Shown here: positions 11,187 through 19,914 of the stretch, piece after piece | How positions within the stretch are numbered: the stretch's first letter is position 1 | How the letters are laid out: each line of letters begins with the position of its first letter | Assembly (NCBI RefSeq): GCF_030408775.1 | Contig: NZ_CP047210.1 | Span: 2,294,001-2,358,000 of the forward strand | Length of the DNA: 64,000 bases | Origin: Corynebacterium fournieri | GTDB lineage: Bacteria; Actinomycetota; Actinomycetes; Mycobacteriales; Mycobacteriaceae | Reading direction: 5' to 3' | Position numbers and translations under genes: made by a program | The notes under the pieces: generated by a model | What the model was told of the DNA's origin: nothing | Seen by the model: the letters and a program-made list of their open reading frames with translations, nothing else | Database searches by the model: none

Positions 11187-12446
11187 TCAGCGCTTATCCG
11201 GCGCGAGCTTGCCTGCGGCGAGTTGCTCGACCACGCGGGTGAGCAGCGCGAGCCCCGCCAGGCAGTCTTCGTCTGTGGTGTATTCGGCTTCGTTGTGCGA
11301 GATGCCCTCCACGCTGGGGACAAACAGCATCACGGTGGGGTAGTGCTCTTTCATGTTGGTGGAGTCGTGCCCGGCCACCGTGTAAATCTCCTGATGGGTC
11401 AGCCCGAGTTCTTGCGCGCATTCGCGGGCGAGTTCCACACCGGCTTCCGGGTAGGGGTTCAGGGCCCACTCGTGGGTGAGTGAAAGTTCGACTTCCACGT
11501 CGGCTTCGGAGGCTGCCGCGGCGACGATCTCGTCGAGCCGTGTGCGCGCCGCGGCCAGCACATCACTGTCCGGGGAGCGCAGATCCACGTTGAACTGCAC
11601 TTCTCTCGCGATCGTGACCGGGGAGTTCGGCTCGAGCGTCAGCTGCGAGACGGAGGCCTGCAGCCGACCCTCCGCGAATTCCTCGGTGAGGCGGCGCACT
11701 GCGGCGATGATCAACGAGGCGCCGAACAGCGCGTCGCGGCGGTCGCGCATCATCGTCGAGCCCGTGTGGCCCTGCTCGCCGCGCACCGTGGCGACGAACT
11801 TCTTCGCGCCCCACGTCGCGGTGACCAAACCGATCTGGTTGCCGTTGTTTTCGAGTCCGCGTCCCTGCTCGACGTGGATTTCGGCGTAGGTGGCGACCTT
11901 TGGTGCGTCGATAAGCGGCGCCCATTTCGCACCGTCGATCGCCTCGCCGACGGTGGTGCCCTGCAAGTCCGTGGCCGCCCGTGCGTCCTGAAGGCTCAAC
12001 GCGGAGGTGAACACTGAGCTGCCCATCATCGACGGCGCGAAGCGTGAACCTTCCTCGTTGAACCAGTTGACCACCGCCACGTTGAAGCGCGGCGCCAGCT
12101 CTCCGCTTTCCACCTTCGCCGCTACGCGGGCCGCGGCGTGGGCGCCGGCGAGCACGCCGTAGGCGCCGTCGAAACGCCCGGCCAGCGGCTGCGAATCCAG
12201 GTGGGACCCAACGGCGACATAGGGCGCGCCGGGCACGAACTCGAACAGCCCGTACTGGTTGCCGATCTTGTCGTAGCCGACCTCGGCGCCGAAGCCTTCG
12301 AGAACGCCGCTGAACCAGCGGCGGTTTAGGATGTCGCCTTCGCTGGCCGCCTGGCGCTCAACGCCGCCGCCCGGTGTGGCACCGTTGGCGCTCATCTGGG
12401 CGAAATCAGCGAGGAACTGCTCGTCTTTGGGTGGTGTCGTGTGCAT
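11187..12446 (-). CDS. M20-family hydantoinase/carbamoylase-type amidase (N-carbamoyl amino acid or allantoate amidohydrolase-like)
   Basis: 419 residues, normal for the family. Metal ligands are visible in order: GSHLDSQPLAG (His and Asp), RFDGAYGVLAG (bridging Asp), WFNEEGSRFAP (catalytic Glu-Glu), HVEQG (His) and AGHDSTNMKEHYP (C-terminal His). The dimerisation segment GHTGSTMMRDRRDALFGAS is the typical lid region. Enzymes of this family hydrolyse N-carbamoyl amino acids, ureidoglycine-type compounds or allantoate, releasing ammonia and CO2. It lies 16 bp after the upstream amidohydrolase gene, suggesting successive steps on one amide substrate. Confidence 0.88.
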   Translation of the reverse strand: MHTTPPKDEQFLADFAQMSANGATPGGGVERQAASEGDILNRRWFSGVLEGFGAEVGYDKIGNQYGLFEFVPGAPYVAVGSHLDSQPLAGRFDGAYGVLAGAHAAARVAAKVESGELAPRFNVAVVNWFNEEGSRFAPSMMGSSVFTSALSLQDARAATDLQGTTVGEAIDGAKWAPLIDAPKVATYAEIHVEQGRGLENNGNQIGLVTATWGAKKFVATVRGEQGHTGSTMMRDRRDALFGASLIIAAVRRLTEEFAEGRLQASVSQLTLEPNSPVTIAREVQFNVDLRSPDSDVLAAARTRLDEIVAAAASEADVEVELSLTHEWALNPYPEAGVELARECAQELGLTHQEIYTVAGHDSTNMKEHYPTVMLFVPSVEGISHNEAEYTTDEDCLAGLALLTRVVEQLAAGKLAPDKR

Positions 12447-12462
12447 ATCTTGAGTCCTTTAC

Positions 12463-14067
12463 TTAGAAATCGCCGTGGACGATCTCCCCGCCGAGCACGG
12501 TGGCGTCGATGGGGATATCGCTGATCTCGTGACTCTCCACTTCCGCGGGGTCGGCGCCGAGCAGCACCAGATCGGCCAACTGGCCCGGCGCGATCTGGCC
12601 TTTCTTTCCCGCCCACCCGGTCGCGGCGGCGGAGCCTGCGGTGTAGGCGTACAGCGCCTCGTCCACGCTGATCCGGTCGGCGGGGCCGTACTCGGCACCC
12701 GAGGCGGTCGTGCGCTCGACGAAGCTCTGCACCACCCGCAGCGGAGTGCCGGTGGCCACGGGCCTGTCCGAGCTGCCCGGCAGCACCACACCGTGGTCCA
12801 GCAGGCGCTTACCGGGGTAGGACAGCGCGGCGCGCTCCGCTCCGAGCACCTGCGCCATGGAGTCGCCAAATTCTGCGATGAACCGCGGCTGCGGCACAAG
12901 CACGATGCCGAGCTGGGCCATGCGCGCGAGTTGGTCGTCGCGCACCACCCCGCCGTGCTCGATGCGGTGCGGGACCGCGCGCTGCCCGTGCTCTGCCACG
13001 GCTTCGCCAATGACATCCAGCGCAAAGTCCACCGCTTTGTCGCCGATGGCGTGCAGTGCCAGCGACCAGCCGCCGGCGGCCGCCCCAAGAGCGTGAGCAC
13101 GCATGGTGTCCGTGTCGCCCTGGAAGTATCCGGCGTGGTGGCAGCACACGTAGTCATCTGTCAGCGCGGCAGTCTTGCCCAGCAGGGAGCCGTCGGTGAA
13201 GATCTTCACCGGCCCGATCTGCAGCAGCTCGTCGCCGAGACCGGTACGGATACCGGCGTCGAGGCCGTGCACCGCCGGGTCGTCCGCGTGGCCGTCCACG
13301 CTGTGCAGGGCGTCGAGGGTGATCATCGCCTGGGTGCGCACGTGCAGCTTCCCGGTGTCACGGGCCCGCTGGTAGAAGCCGAACTCCTGCGGGCTATGGC
13401 CGATCCACCCGCCGGCTACCCCGGCGTCGGTCACTGAGGTGACGCCCTCGGCGAGGTAGCGCTTGCCGGCCCTGTCCAGCGCGTCGGTGATGTCGCTTTC
13501 GCTCTCCGGCTGCAGCACGTCGTTGATGGGGCGCATCGCATTTTCGTCGAGAAGGCCGGTGGCGTGACCGTCGGCGTCGACCACGACCTCGCCGCCTTCG
13601 ATGCGCGGCGGGTGCTCCGGGTCGATGCCTGCGCGGCGCAGCGCTTCGGTGTTGACGGTGTAGGCGTGGCCGGAATTGTGCTTGATCAGCAGCGGCTTTC
13701 CGTTGGCGGCGCGGTCGAGCTCGGCGATGGAAAGCGGCCCGTCTTCCAACAGACTGGGGTTGAACCCGCTGGCCACCACCCATTCGTCGCCGCCTGCGCC
13801 TTGGAGTGCCTCCAGCACGTCGGCCCGCCGGCGGGCGCTGCCGAGGTCGATCTCGCGCAGGGTTTGGCCGAACCACACGCTGTGCGCGTGCACGTCGTTG
13901 AACCCGGGGATGATGGTGCGCCCCCTCGCGTCCAGCACGGTGTCGCCCGGCGCGGGCTCGACGTCGAGCTCTAGGATGCGCCCAGAGCCGATGCGTATCG
14001 ACGTCGCGGTTCCGCCCGCTGCGTCCATGGTCTTTGCACGCGCGTTGATAATGGTGGTTGCGTGCAT
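12463..14067 (-). CDS. Amidohydrolase family protein (YtcJ/N-substituted formamide deformylase-like)
   Basis: 534 residues from the ATG at 14067, which has GGAGGAGG upstream; an open frame extends further but runs into the divergent regulator. N-terminal DARGRTIIPGFNDVHAHSVW carries the first metal-binding His-x-His of the amidohydrolase superfamily. KIFTDGSLLGKTAALTDDY and ALHAIGDKAVDFALDV supply later motifs, and HRIEHGGVVRDDQL follows. The YtcJ branch is metal dependent and acts on amide or formamide bonds, mostly with unknown natural substrates. First gene of the five-gene catabolic run. Confidence 0.87.
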   Translation of the reverse strand: MHATTIINARAKTMDAAGGTATSIRIGSGRILELDVEPAPGDTVLDARGRTIIPGFNDVHAHSVWFGQTLREIDLGSARRRADVLEALQGAGGDEWVVASGFNPSLLEDGPLSIAELDRAANGKPLLIKHNSGHAYTVNTEALRRAGIDPEHPPRIEGGEVVVDADGHATGLLDENAMRPINDVLQPESESDITDALDRAGKRYLAEGVTSVTDAGVAGGWIGHSPQEFGFYQRARDTGKLHVRTQAMITLDALHSVDGHADDPAVHGLDAGIRTGLGDELLQIGPVKIFTDGSLLGKTAALTDDYVCCHHAGYFQGDTDTMRAHALGAAAGGWSLALHAIGDKAVDFALDVIGEAVAEHGQRAVPHRIEHGGVVRDDQLARMAQLGIVLVPQPRFIAEFGDSMAQVLGAERAALSYPGKRLLDHGVVLPGSSDRPVATGTPLRVVQSFVERTTASGAEYGPADRISVDEALYAYTAGSAAATGWAGKKGQIAPGQLADLVLLGADPAEVESHEISDIPIDATVLGGEIVHGDF

Positions 14068-14190
14068 GCGTCCGCCTCCTCCAGCTCGCTGACAAATGTG
14101 TTCCCTGACACTATTGCGCCACGAGCGTGACGGGAACCTCTTTCGCGGTTGCTGGCCCAACTCATAATCCGCGGTTGTATCTTTGTGCAC

Positions 14191-15372
14191 ATGCACACCC
14201 ATACCGACGAGCAGTGGAGCGGCCTCGTGCAGCAGGTCCGCGACGACCTGGACGAAGTAGTGGATGACTTCCTCGTTCTCTTCCACGAATCCGGCTACTA
14301 CCGCGAGGATGTGGTGGACAATGCCGAGCTGCGGGCGACGGCCTCGAGCATCCTGGGACTGTTTCTTGTCCAGCTCGAGTTCGGCATCGACGAGGACGTG
14401 CTCGCCGCTCACGCGCGGCAGCTGGGCACGAAGCGCGCTCACCAGGGGGTGCGCCTGTCCGCGCTCGTGGATGCGATCCAGATCGATTTCACCGTCCTAT
14501 GGGACCGCTTCCGCCGAAACGTTGCGCCGGAACAGCTGCCCATGCTGGTGGACCACGTCGACGACATTCAAAAACTGGTGTCGCGCTACACGGTGTACAT
14601 CCGCGGCGCGTACGCCGCCGAGCAAGCGCGCGCCCGCCACGACGCGCGCTTCGCACACGCCAGGCACATCGAGCGGCTCTTTTCCGCGGAACGTTTAGGC
14701 CCGCAGGCCGTGGGGGCTATTTCGCGTGCGCTGGGCATCAGCGACAGCACCGCCATCGACTTAACCGTCTACCACCCCAACGCGTGGGCCCCGGCCCAGA
14801 CGGCGCTGGAGCCTCTGGCGGCTAAAGGGGAGATCTTCGGCCACGGCTACCGGGGGCTGTACGCGGCATTTTCCCCGGCTGCCGAGGGCAGCAGCGACCA
14901 GGCCATCATCCGCAGCCACACGGACAATCTCGGCGGAGTGACCTTCGATAGGCTGCCTGGCCTGGCGGCGGTGCGCAGCGCGGTGCGCGGCTGCGTCGCA
15001 ATGTTCGACGCAGCGGAAAACCCGGGCCAGCTGATCCCCGTCGGCGACGCAGCCTGGGCGCTTGCCGCGCAGCACTTGCACCCCTTGCTGCCGGGGGAGC
15101 TGCAGCGCGCCCATGCAGCCGTGGCGCAGATGCGCGCGGACGCGCCGGATGTACTCGAAACCGTGGCCGCGTACCTGCAAAGCGGCTCCACGAAAGACGT
15201 GGCCGACGCCCTGCACTGCCACAGAAACACCGTGGTCAACCGGCTGCAGGCCTTCAAAACCCAGGCCGGTTTGGACATCACCGTCCCCGCGCAGGCAGCG
15301 GTTGCGCTTTCGGCTCTGCCCTGGCGCGGGCCTACTCCGGCAGCCCCAGCTCCTGCGCCACAATCACATTGA
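14191..15372 (+). CDS. PucR/CdaR-type transcriptional regulator
   Basis: About 393 residues from the ATG at 14191; a TTG 14 codons upstream is possible. The N-terminal part is a helical ligand-sensing region (RATASSILGLFLVQLEFGIDED). The C-terminus has the HTH_30 domain of PucR regulators (VAAYLQSGSTKDVADALHCHRNTVVNRLQ, quoted across residues ~335-365; key part DVADALHCHRNTVVNRL). It is divergent from the amidohydrolase operon at 14067, across a 123-bp gap, so it is the likely regulator of that operon. Its 3' end overlaps the convergent ThDP-enzyme gene by 41 bp. Confidence 0.85.
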   Translation: MHTHTDEQWSGLVQQVRDDLDEVVDDFLVLFHESGYYREDVVDNAELRATASSILGLFLVQLEFGIDEDVLAAHARQLGTKRAHQGVRLSALVDAIQIDFTVLWDRFRRNVAPEQLPMLVDHVDDIQKLVSRYTVYIRGAYAAEQARARHDARFAHARHIERLFSAERLGPQAVGAISRALGISDSTAIDLTVYHPNAWAPAQTALEPLAAKGEIFGHGYRGLYAAFSPAAEGSSDQAIIRSHTDNLGGVTFDRLPGLAAVRSAVRGCVAMFDAAENPGQLIPVGDAAWALAAQHLHPLLPGELQRAHAAVAQMRADAPDVLETVAAYLQSGSTKDVADALHCHRNTVVNRLQAFKTQAGLDITVPAQAAVALSALPWRGPTPAAPAPAPQSH

Positions 15373-16969
15373 CAATGGCGGGCACGCGCTCCTCGCGCAC
15401 CTTCTGCAGCGCCCGCGCGATCGCGCCGGCGGCCTGCTCATCGGAGGTGACAAGCTCGCCGTAGCCGCCGAACGCTTTGGCCACCTCGGCGAAGTCCGGG
15501 TTGACCATCTGGGTTCCGCTCACGCGCCCGGGGAAGTGCTTCTCCTGGTGCCCGCGGATGGTGGAGTACTGCCCGTTGGTCACCGTCACCGCCAAAAACG
15601 CGGTGCCTTCCTGCACTGCGGTGGCCAGTTCCTGGCCGTTCATCAGGTATTCGCCGTCGCCGGCAATGGTGACCACGGTCCGCTGGGGAAACTCCAGCGA
15701 GGCAGCGATCGCGGCCGGCACGGAGTAGCCCATGGAGCCGTTGCGCATGCTCAGCTGCGAGGGGAATTGCTCCGTGCGCAGGAACCGTTGCGCCCAGATG
15801 CAGTGGTCGCCTGCGCCGAAGGTGTAGATGCCGTCGTCGCCGAGCTGTTCCTGCAGCTGCCGGAACACCTCTTCCAGGTGGGCGGTGCCCTCCGGCGCGT
15901 CGCGCCACGTTTCCGGCCCGGCAATGGCGGCGTAGTCCAGGTGCGCTTGGTGCGCGGCGGTGAAGCGCTGCTCGTCCGCCACCGGAACCTCGAGCTGCGC
16001 GAGCGCGTCCACGAATGCTTTAGGCGAGGCCACAATGTGTTCGGTCACGGCGCCGGAATGACCGCGCAGCGAGGTGTCCATCGTGGCGACGATGTTGACG
16101 GCATCTGGGCTCTGGCGCAGGGTGTAGCCGTCCGTAGGGACGTCGCTAAGCACGGCCCCGACCTGCAGCAGCACATCCGCTTCCTCGAGCAGCTGCGCCA
16201 CCGCATCGTCGCGCCCGTAGCCCAGCCAGCCGGCGTTGGCGGCCGCGGAGAAGGCGATGCGGTCGGATGCGCGCCAGTCGTGCACCACCGGAATATTGTG
16301 CTCGTGCGCAAACTGCGCCAGCTTGTCCGAGGTCTCGCCGTCCCAGCCCGGGCCGCCCGCGTAGATCAGCGGTGTTTCCGCCTGAGACAGATGCTTGGCG
16401 ACGGCGTCCCGTTGCCCCGGCGAAACCCCTCCGCCCGAGACCGGACGCGGCGGGTAGACGGTGCCTTCAAACTGCTGGTACAGGACGTCTTCCGGCAGCC
16501 CGATCACCACCGGCCCCGGCCTGCCGGTAGAGGCCTGGAAGAACGCGTCGGCGACGACTCGCGACGCCGAAGCTGGATCATCCAGCACAAACACCTGCTT
16601 GGCTTGGGTGCCGAACCAGGCTTTCGGGTCGAACTCCTGGAAGGACTCGCGGTCCCGGTCCGCAAACGGGATCAAGCCGACGAACAGCACCATCGGCGTG
16701 CAGTCCTGCCACGCCGCGTGCACCGCCACAAACGCGTTGGACGCGCCCGGGCCGCGCGTGACCATGGCCACGCCCGGTTTACCCGTGGCCTTGCCGTGCG
16801 CCTCCGCCATGTAGGCGGCGCCGCCCTCCTGGCGGCACACCACTGTGTCTATGTCCGAATCGTGCAGACCGTCCAGCACCGGAAGGAAGCTCTCCCCGGG
16901 GACGATGAACGTGCGCTCGACGCTGTGCGCCTCAAGCGCGTTCACGATTGCCTTGCCAACGTGGACCAT
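15332..16969 (-). CDS. Thiamine-diphosphate-dependent enzyme (acetolactate synthase-like)
   Basis: 545 residues in three domains typical of ThDP enzymes. The N-terminal Pyr domain has the catalytic Glu in VVCRQEGGAAYMAEAHG, and the G-P-G run TRGPGASNAF follows. The C-terminal PP domain has GDGEYLMNGQELATA, the Mg/ThDP-binding GDG...N motif. Related proteins include acetolactate synthase, benzoylformate decarboxylase and glyoxylate carboligase; the sequence does not decide which. It follows two aldehyde dehydrogenases after a 165-bp gap, so a role as a 2-oxo acid decarboxylase feeding aldehyde to them is plausible (inference). Confidence 0.82.
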   Translation of the reverse strand: MVHVGKAIVNALEAHSVERTFIVPGESFLPVLDGLHDSDIDTVVCRQEGGAAYMAEAHGKATGKPGVAMVTRGPGASNAFVAVHAAWQDCTPMVLFVGLIPFADRDRESFQEFDPKAWFGTQAKQVFVLDDPASASRVVADAFFQASTGRPGPVVIGLPEDVLYQQFEGTVYPPRPVSGGGVSPGQRDAVAKHLSQAETPLIYAGGPGWDGETSDKLAQFAHEHNIPVVHDWRASDRIAFSAAANAGWLGYGRDDAVAQLLEEADVLLQVGAVLSDVPTDGYTLRQSPDAVNIVATMDTSLRGHSGAVTEHIVASPKAFVDALAQLEVPVADEQRFTAAHQAHLDYAAIAGPETWRDAPEGTAHLEEVFRQLQEQLGDDGIYTFGAGDHCIWAQRFLRTEQFPSQLSMRNGSMGYSVPAAIAASLEFPQRTVVTIAGDGEYLMNGQELATAVQEGTAFLAVTVTNGQYSTIRGHQEKHFPGRVSGTQMVNPDFAEVAKAFGGYGELVTSDEQAAGAIARALQKVREERVPAIVNVIVAQELGLPE

Positions 16970-17134
16970 GCAGGTGCCGCCTTTCTTTCACGGAGTGTTT
17001 TCACGGGAGGGGAGTCATTCCCCAAAAACGTATGCGAGCGCGTTCGCGCCGGGACCGGGTTGCGCATTTGGCGTGCGAAACGTCAACGCCCGCACGGGGC
17101 CGATATGCAAATGCACACCCGGGAGGCCGCCGCC

Positions 17135-18505
17135 TTAGTCGGCGACGAAGTAGAGCTGCTTGTTCACGAACTCGTCCATGCCCACCGGGCCGAGCTCGCG
17201 GCCGTAGCCGGACTGCTTCACGCCGCCGAAGGGCAGCTCAACCCCCTCGCCGGCGGGAGTGTTCACGTTGGCCATGCCGACCTCCAGCCGGTCCGCCACC
17301 GCCTTCGCCCTGCCTTCGTCGGTGGAGAACACCGCGCCGCCGAGACCGTAGAGCGAGTCGTTGGCGAGTTCGACGGCTTCCTCGTCGGAGGCGACCTTGT
17401 ACACCTCTGCCACCGGGCCGAAGAACTCCGCGTAGTACGAGTCGGACCCGCGGGGGATGTCCGTGATCACCGCGGGCGAAACGTACGCGCCGGTATCTGC
17501 GAGCTCGCCCCCGGTGCGCAGGTTCGCCCCCGCCGCGACTGCCTGCTCGAGCTGGCTGCGCAGGTTCTCCGCCGCGCCGCGCGACGACAGGGGGCAGTAC
17601 GTGGCCTCGGCGTACGCGTCCCACGTCGTCGATGTCATGGCCTCCGCCAACTTCACCAGCTCCGCAACGAACTCGTCGTAGATGTCCTCCATGACGATGA
17701 TTCGCTTGTTGGAGTTGCAAGCTTGACCGGTGTTGACCATCCGCGTCTCCCACGCCAGCTGCGCCGCTGCGGCAACGTCGTCCGTGTCCAGCACGACATA
17801 CGGGTCGGTGCCGCCGAGCTCGAGCACCACCTTCTTCAGCTTCTCTCCGGCCTGGGCCGCAACGGCCGCGCCGGCGCGCTCGGAACCGGTCAGCGAGATG
17901 CCCTGGATGCGCCGGTCCGCGATGATGTCCGAGATCTGCTCGTGCGTGGCAAACACGTTGGTGTACACGCCTGCCGGGATGCCCGCCTCGCGGGTGAGCT
18001 CCTCGAAGCGCAGTGCACTTCTGGGGCAGATCTCCGCGTGCTTCAAGATGATGGTGTTGCCCAGCATCAGGTTCGGCCCGGCAAAGCGCGCCACCTGGTA
18101 GTAGGGGAAGTTCCACGGCATGATGCCCAGCAGCGGCCCGATGGGGAGGCGGCGAAGTACCGCGGTCCCGTCCGCGCTCGGAATTGCCTGCTCGGCCGCG
18201 AAGGTCTCCCCGTTGTCGGCGTAGTACTCGATGATGTCGGCGGAAAACTCCACCTCCTCCACCATCTCCGGCAAAGGCTTGCCCATCTCGACGCACGACA
18301 CTTCGGCGAGTTCGCGGCTGCGCTCGCGCAGCAGCTGCGCCAACTTCTTCAGCCGCTCGGCGCGGTAGCCGTACGGCTGCGCCGACCACTGCGCGAAAGC
18401 GCGCTTGCTGGCGGCAATCGCGTCCTGGATCTGCTGGTCTGTGGCGCCGTCGAAGGTTTCCACCACTTCACCGGTCGCCGGGTTGGTTACTGCGTATTGG
18501 GACAT
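17135..18505 (-). CDS. NAD(P)-dependent aldehyde dehydrogenase (succinate-semialdehyde dehydrogenase-like)
   Basis: 456 residues. NAD-binding LGIMPWNFPYYQVAR, catalytic Glu in LELGGTDPYVVLD near residue 230 and catalytic Cys in NTGQACNSNKR near residue 260 are present, and the C-terminal LPFGGVKQSGYGRELG block is intact. The sequence is closest in style to the GabD2/SSADH branch of ALDHs. It oxidises an aldehyde to an acid in the cytoplasm. Its start lies 20 bp after the stop of the neighbouring SSADH, so it is co-transcribed with gabT and gabD. Confidence 0.87.
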   Translation of the reverse strand: MSQYAVTNPATGEVVETFDGATDQQIQDAIAASKRAFAQWSAQPYGYRAERLKKLAQLLRERSRELAEVSCVEMGKPLPEMVEEVEFSADIIEYYADNGETFAAEQAIPSADGTAVLRRLPIGPLLGIMPWNFPYYQVARFAGPNLMLGNTIILKHAEICPRSALRFEELTREAGIPAGVYTNVFATHEQISDIIADRRIQGISLTGSERAGAAVAAQAGEKLKKVVLELGGTDPYVVLDTDDVAAAAQLAWETRMVNTGQACNSNKRIIVMEDIYDEFVAELVKLAEAMTSTTWDAYAEATYCPLSSRGAAENLRSQLEQAVAAGANLRTGGELADTGAYVSPAVITDIPRGSDSYYAEFFGPVAEVYKVASDEEAVELANDSLYGLGGAVFSTDEGRAKAVADRLEVGMANVNTPAGEGVELPFGGVKQSGYGRELGPVGMDEFVNKQLYFVAD

Positions 18506-18525
18506 GGTTCATGCGCTCCTTTCGG

Positions 18526-19914
18526 CTACAACGCCAGGTATTTCACGTCCAGGTACTCTTCGATGCCCTCGGCGCCGCCTTCGCGGCCGAAGCCGGACTG
18601 CTTGATGCCGCCGAAGGGGGCGGCCGCATCCGAGATCGCGCCACGGTTGATGCCGACCATGCCAGCGGTGAGCTCTTCCGCTAGACGACGGCACGTGTGC
18701 ACGTTCTCGCTGAACCCGTACGCCGCCAGGCCGAACTGGGTGCCGTTGGCGGCCGCGATGCCCTCCTCGAGGGTGGAAAACGTGGTCACGGTGGCCACCG
18801 GGCCGAAGATCTCTTCGTGCAGGATGCGGGCATCCGAGGGAACGCGACTAAGCACAGTAGCCGGGTAGAAGTAGCCCTTCCCCTCGGGCACCTCGCCGCC
18901 GCAGCGCACGGTGGCGCCGGCGGCGACCGCGTCGTCTACCAGCGCCGCGATGCCGTCGCGCTGCTTCGCGGTGATCATGGGGCCGAGCGTGACACCGTCG
19001 TCCATGCCGTTGCCCATTGTCACCTCCGCCATGCGCCGGGTGAGGCGAGCGGTGAACTCCTCTGCGAGGGATTCGTGCACGATGAAGCGGTTCGCGGCGA
19101 TGCAGGCCTCGCCGCCGTTGCGCATCTTCGCCTGCATGGCGCAGTCCAGCACCAGGTCCAGGTCCGCGTCCTCGCACACGAGGAACGGGGCGTTGCCGCC
19201 GAGCTCCATCGAGGTGCGCAACAGGTTGTCCGCGGACTGCTTGACCAGGATCTTGCCCACGTTGGTGGAGCCGGTGAAGGTGATCTTGCGCAGGCGCTCA
19301 TCCGCCATCAGGGTCTGCGACAACCCGGCGGAATCCGTGGTGGTGAGGATCTGCACCAGGTCGCGCGGGCCGCCGGCTGCGGTGACCGCCTCGGCGATGA
19401 CCTCAGCGACAAGCAGCATGGTCAGCGGTGTCTCCGCAGCGGGCTTGACCACAATCGGGCAGCCGGCGGCCATCGCCGGGGCGATCTTGCGCGTGGCCAT
19501 AGCCAGTGGGAAGTTCCACGGCGTGATGGCCAGCACGGGGCCGACGGGGGTGCGGGTGACCAGGATGTCGCCGTTGCCGGCCGGGGCGCGCCCGATGCGG
19601 CCCGGGATGCGCACCGCCTCCTCCGCGAACCAGCGGAAGTACTCGGCACCGTAGGCCACCTCGCCCTTCGCCTCTGCAAAGGGCTTGCCCATCTCTGCGG
19701 TCATGGTGCGGGCGAACTCGTCGGTGCGCTCGGTGATCTTCTCGTAGACGGCGCGCAGCACCTCCGCGCGCTGGCGCGGGGCGAACTCGCCCCACGCTTG
19801 CTGCGCCTGGACCGCGCGGCCGAGCGCTGCGAGCCACTCGTCCTTGCCGGTGTCTGCGACTCGGCCGATGACTTCCTCGGTGGCCGGGTTGACCACTTCA
19901 AACTGTGCTGACAT
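18526..19914 (-). CDS. gabD: Succinate-semialdehyde dehydrogenase
   Basis: 462 residues from the ATG at 19914, which shares its A with the gabT stop (TAATG), implying translational coupling. Motifs: AITPWNFPLAMATRKIAPA, catalytic Glu in MELGGNAPFLV near residue 236 and Cys in NGGEACIAANRF near residue 268, plus PFGGIKQSGFGREGG at the end. With GabT it would convert GABA to succinate through succinate semialdehyde. Linkage to gabT is the main reason for choosing this copy as gabD over the ALDH next to it. Confidence 0.9.
   Translation of the reverse strand: MSAQFEVVNPATEEVIGRVADTGKDEWLAALGRAVQAQQAWGEFAPRQRAEVLRAVYEKITERTDEFARTMTAEMGKPFAEAKGEVAYGAEYFRWFAEEAVRIPGRIGRAPAGNGDILVTRTPVGPVLAITPWNFPLAMATRKIAPAMAAGCPIVVKPAAETPLTMLLVAEVIAEAVTAAGGPRDLVQILTTTDSAGLSQTLMADERLRKITFTGSTNVGKILVKQSADNLLRTSMELGGNAPFLVCEDADLDLVLDCAMQAKMRNGGEACIAANRFIVHESLAEEFTARLTRRMAEVTMGNGMDDGVTLGPMITAKQRDGIAALVDDAVAAGATVRCGGEVPEGKGYFYPATVLSRVPSDARILHEEIFGPVATVTTFSTLEEGIAAANGTQFGLAAYGFSENVHTCRRLAEELTAGMVGINRGAISDAAAPFGGIKQSGFGREGGAEGIEEYLDVKYLAL

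Noticed and set aside
14068-14442. Longer N-terminus for the amidohydrolase
   Set aside because: The frame is open but runs antisense through the PucR gene; the ATG at 14067 has a strong GGAGGAGG site and fits the family start.
15062-18868. 1268-codon open frame on the plus strand
   Set aside because: It overlaps, on the opposite strand, the ThDP enzyme and aldehyde dehydrogenase genes whose catalytic motifs are clear; it is a GC-driven shadow.
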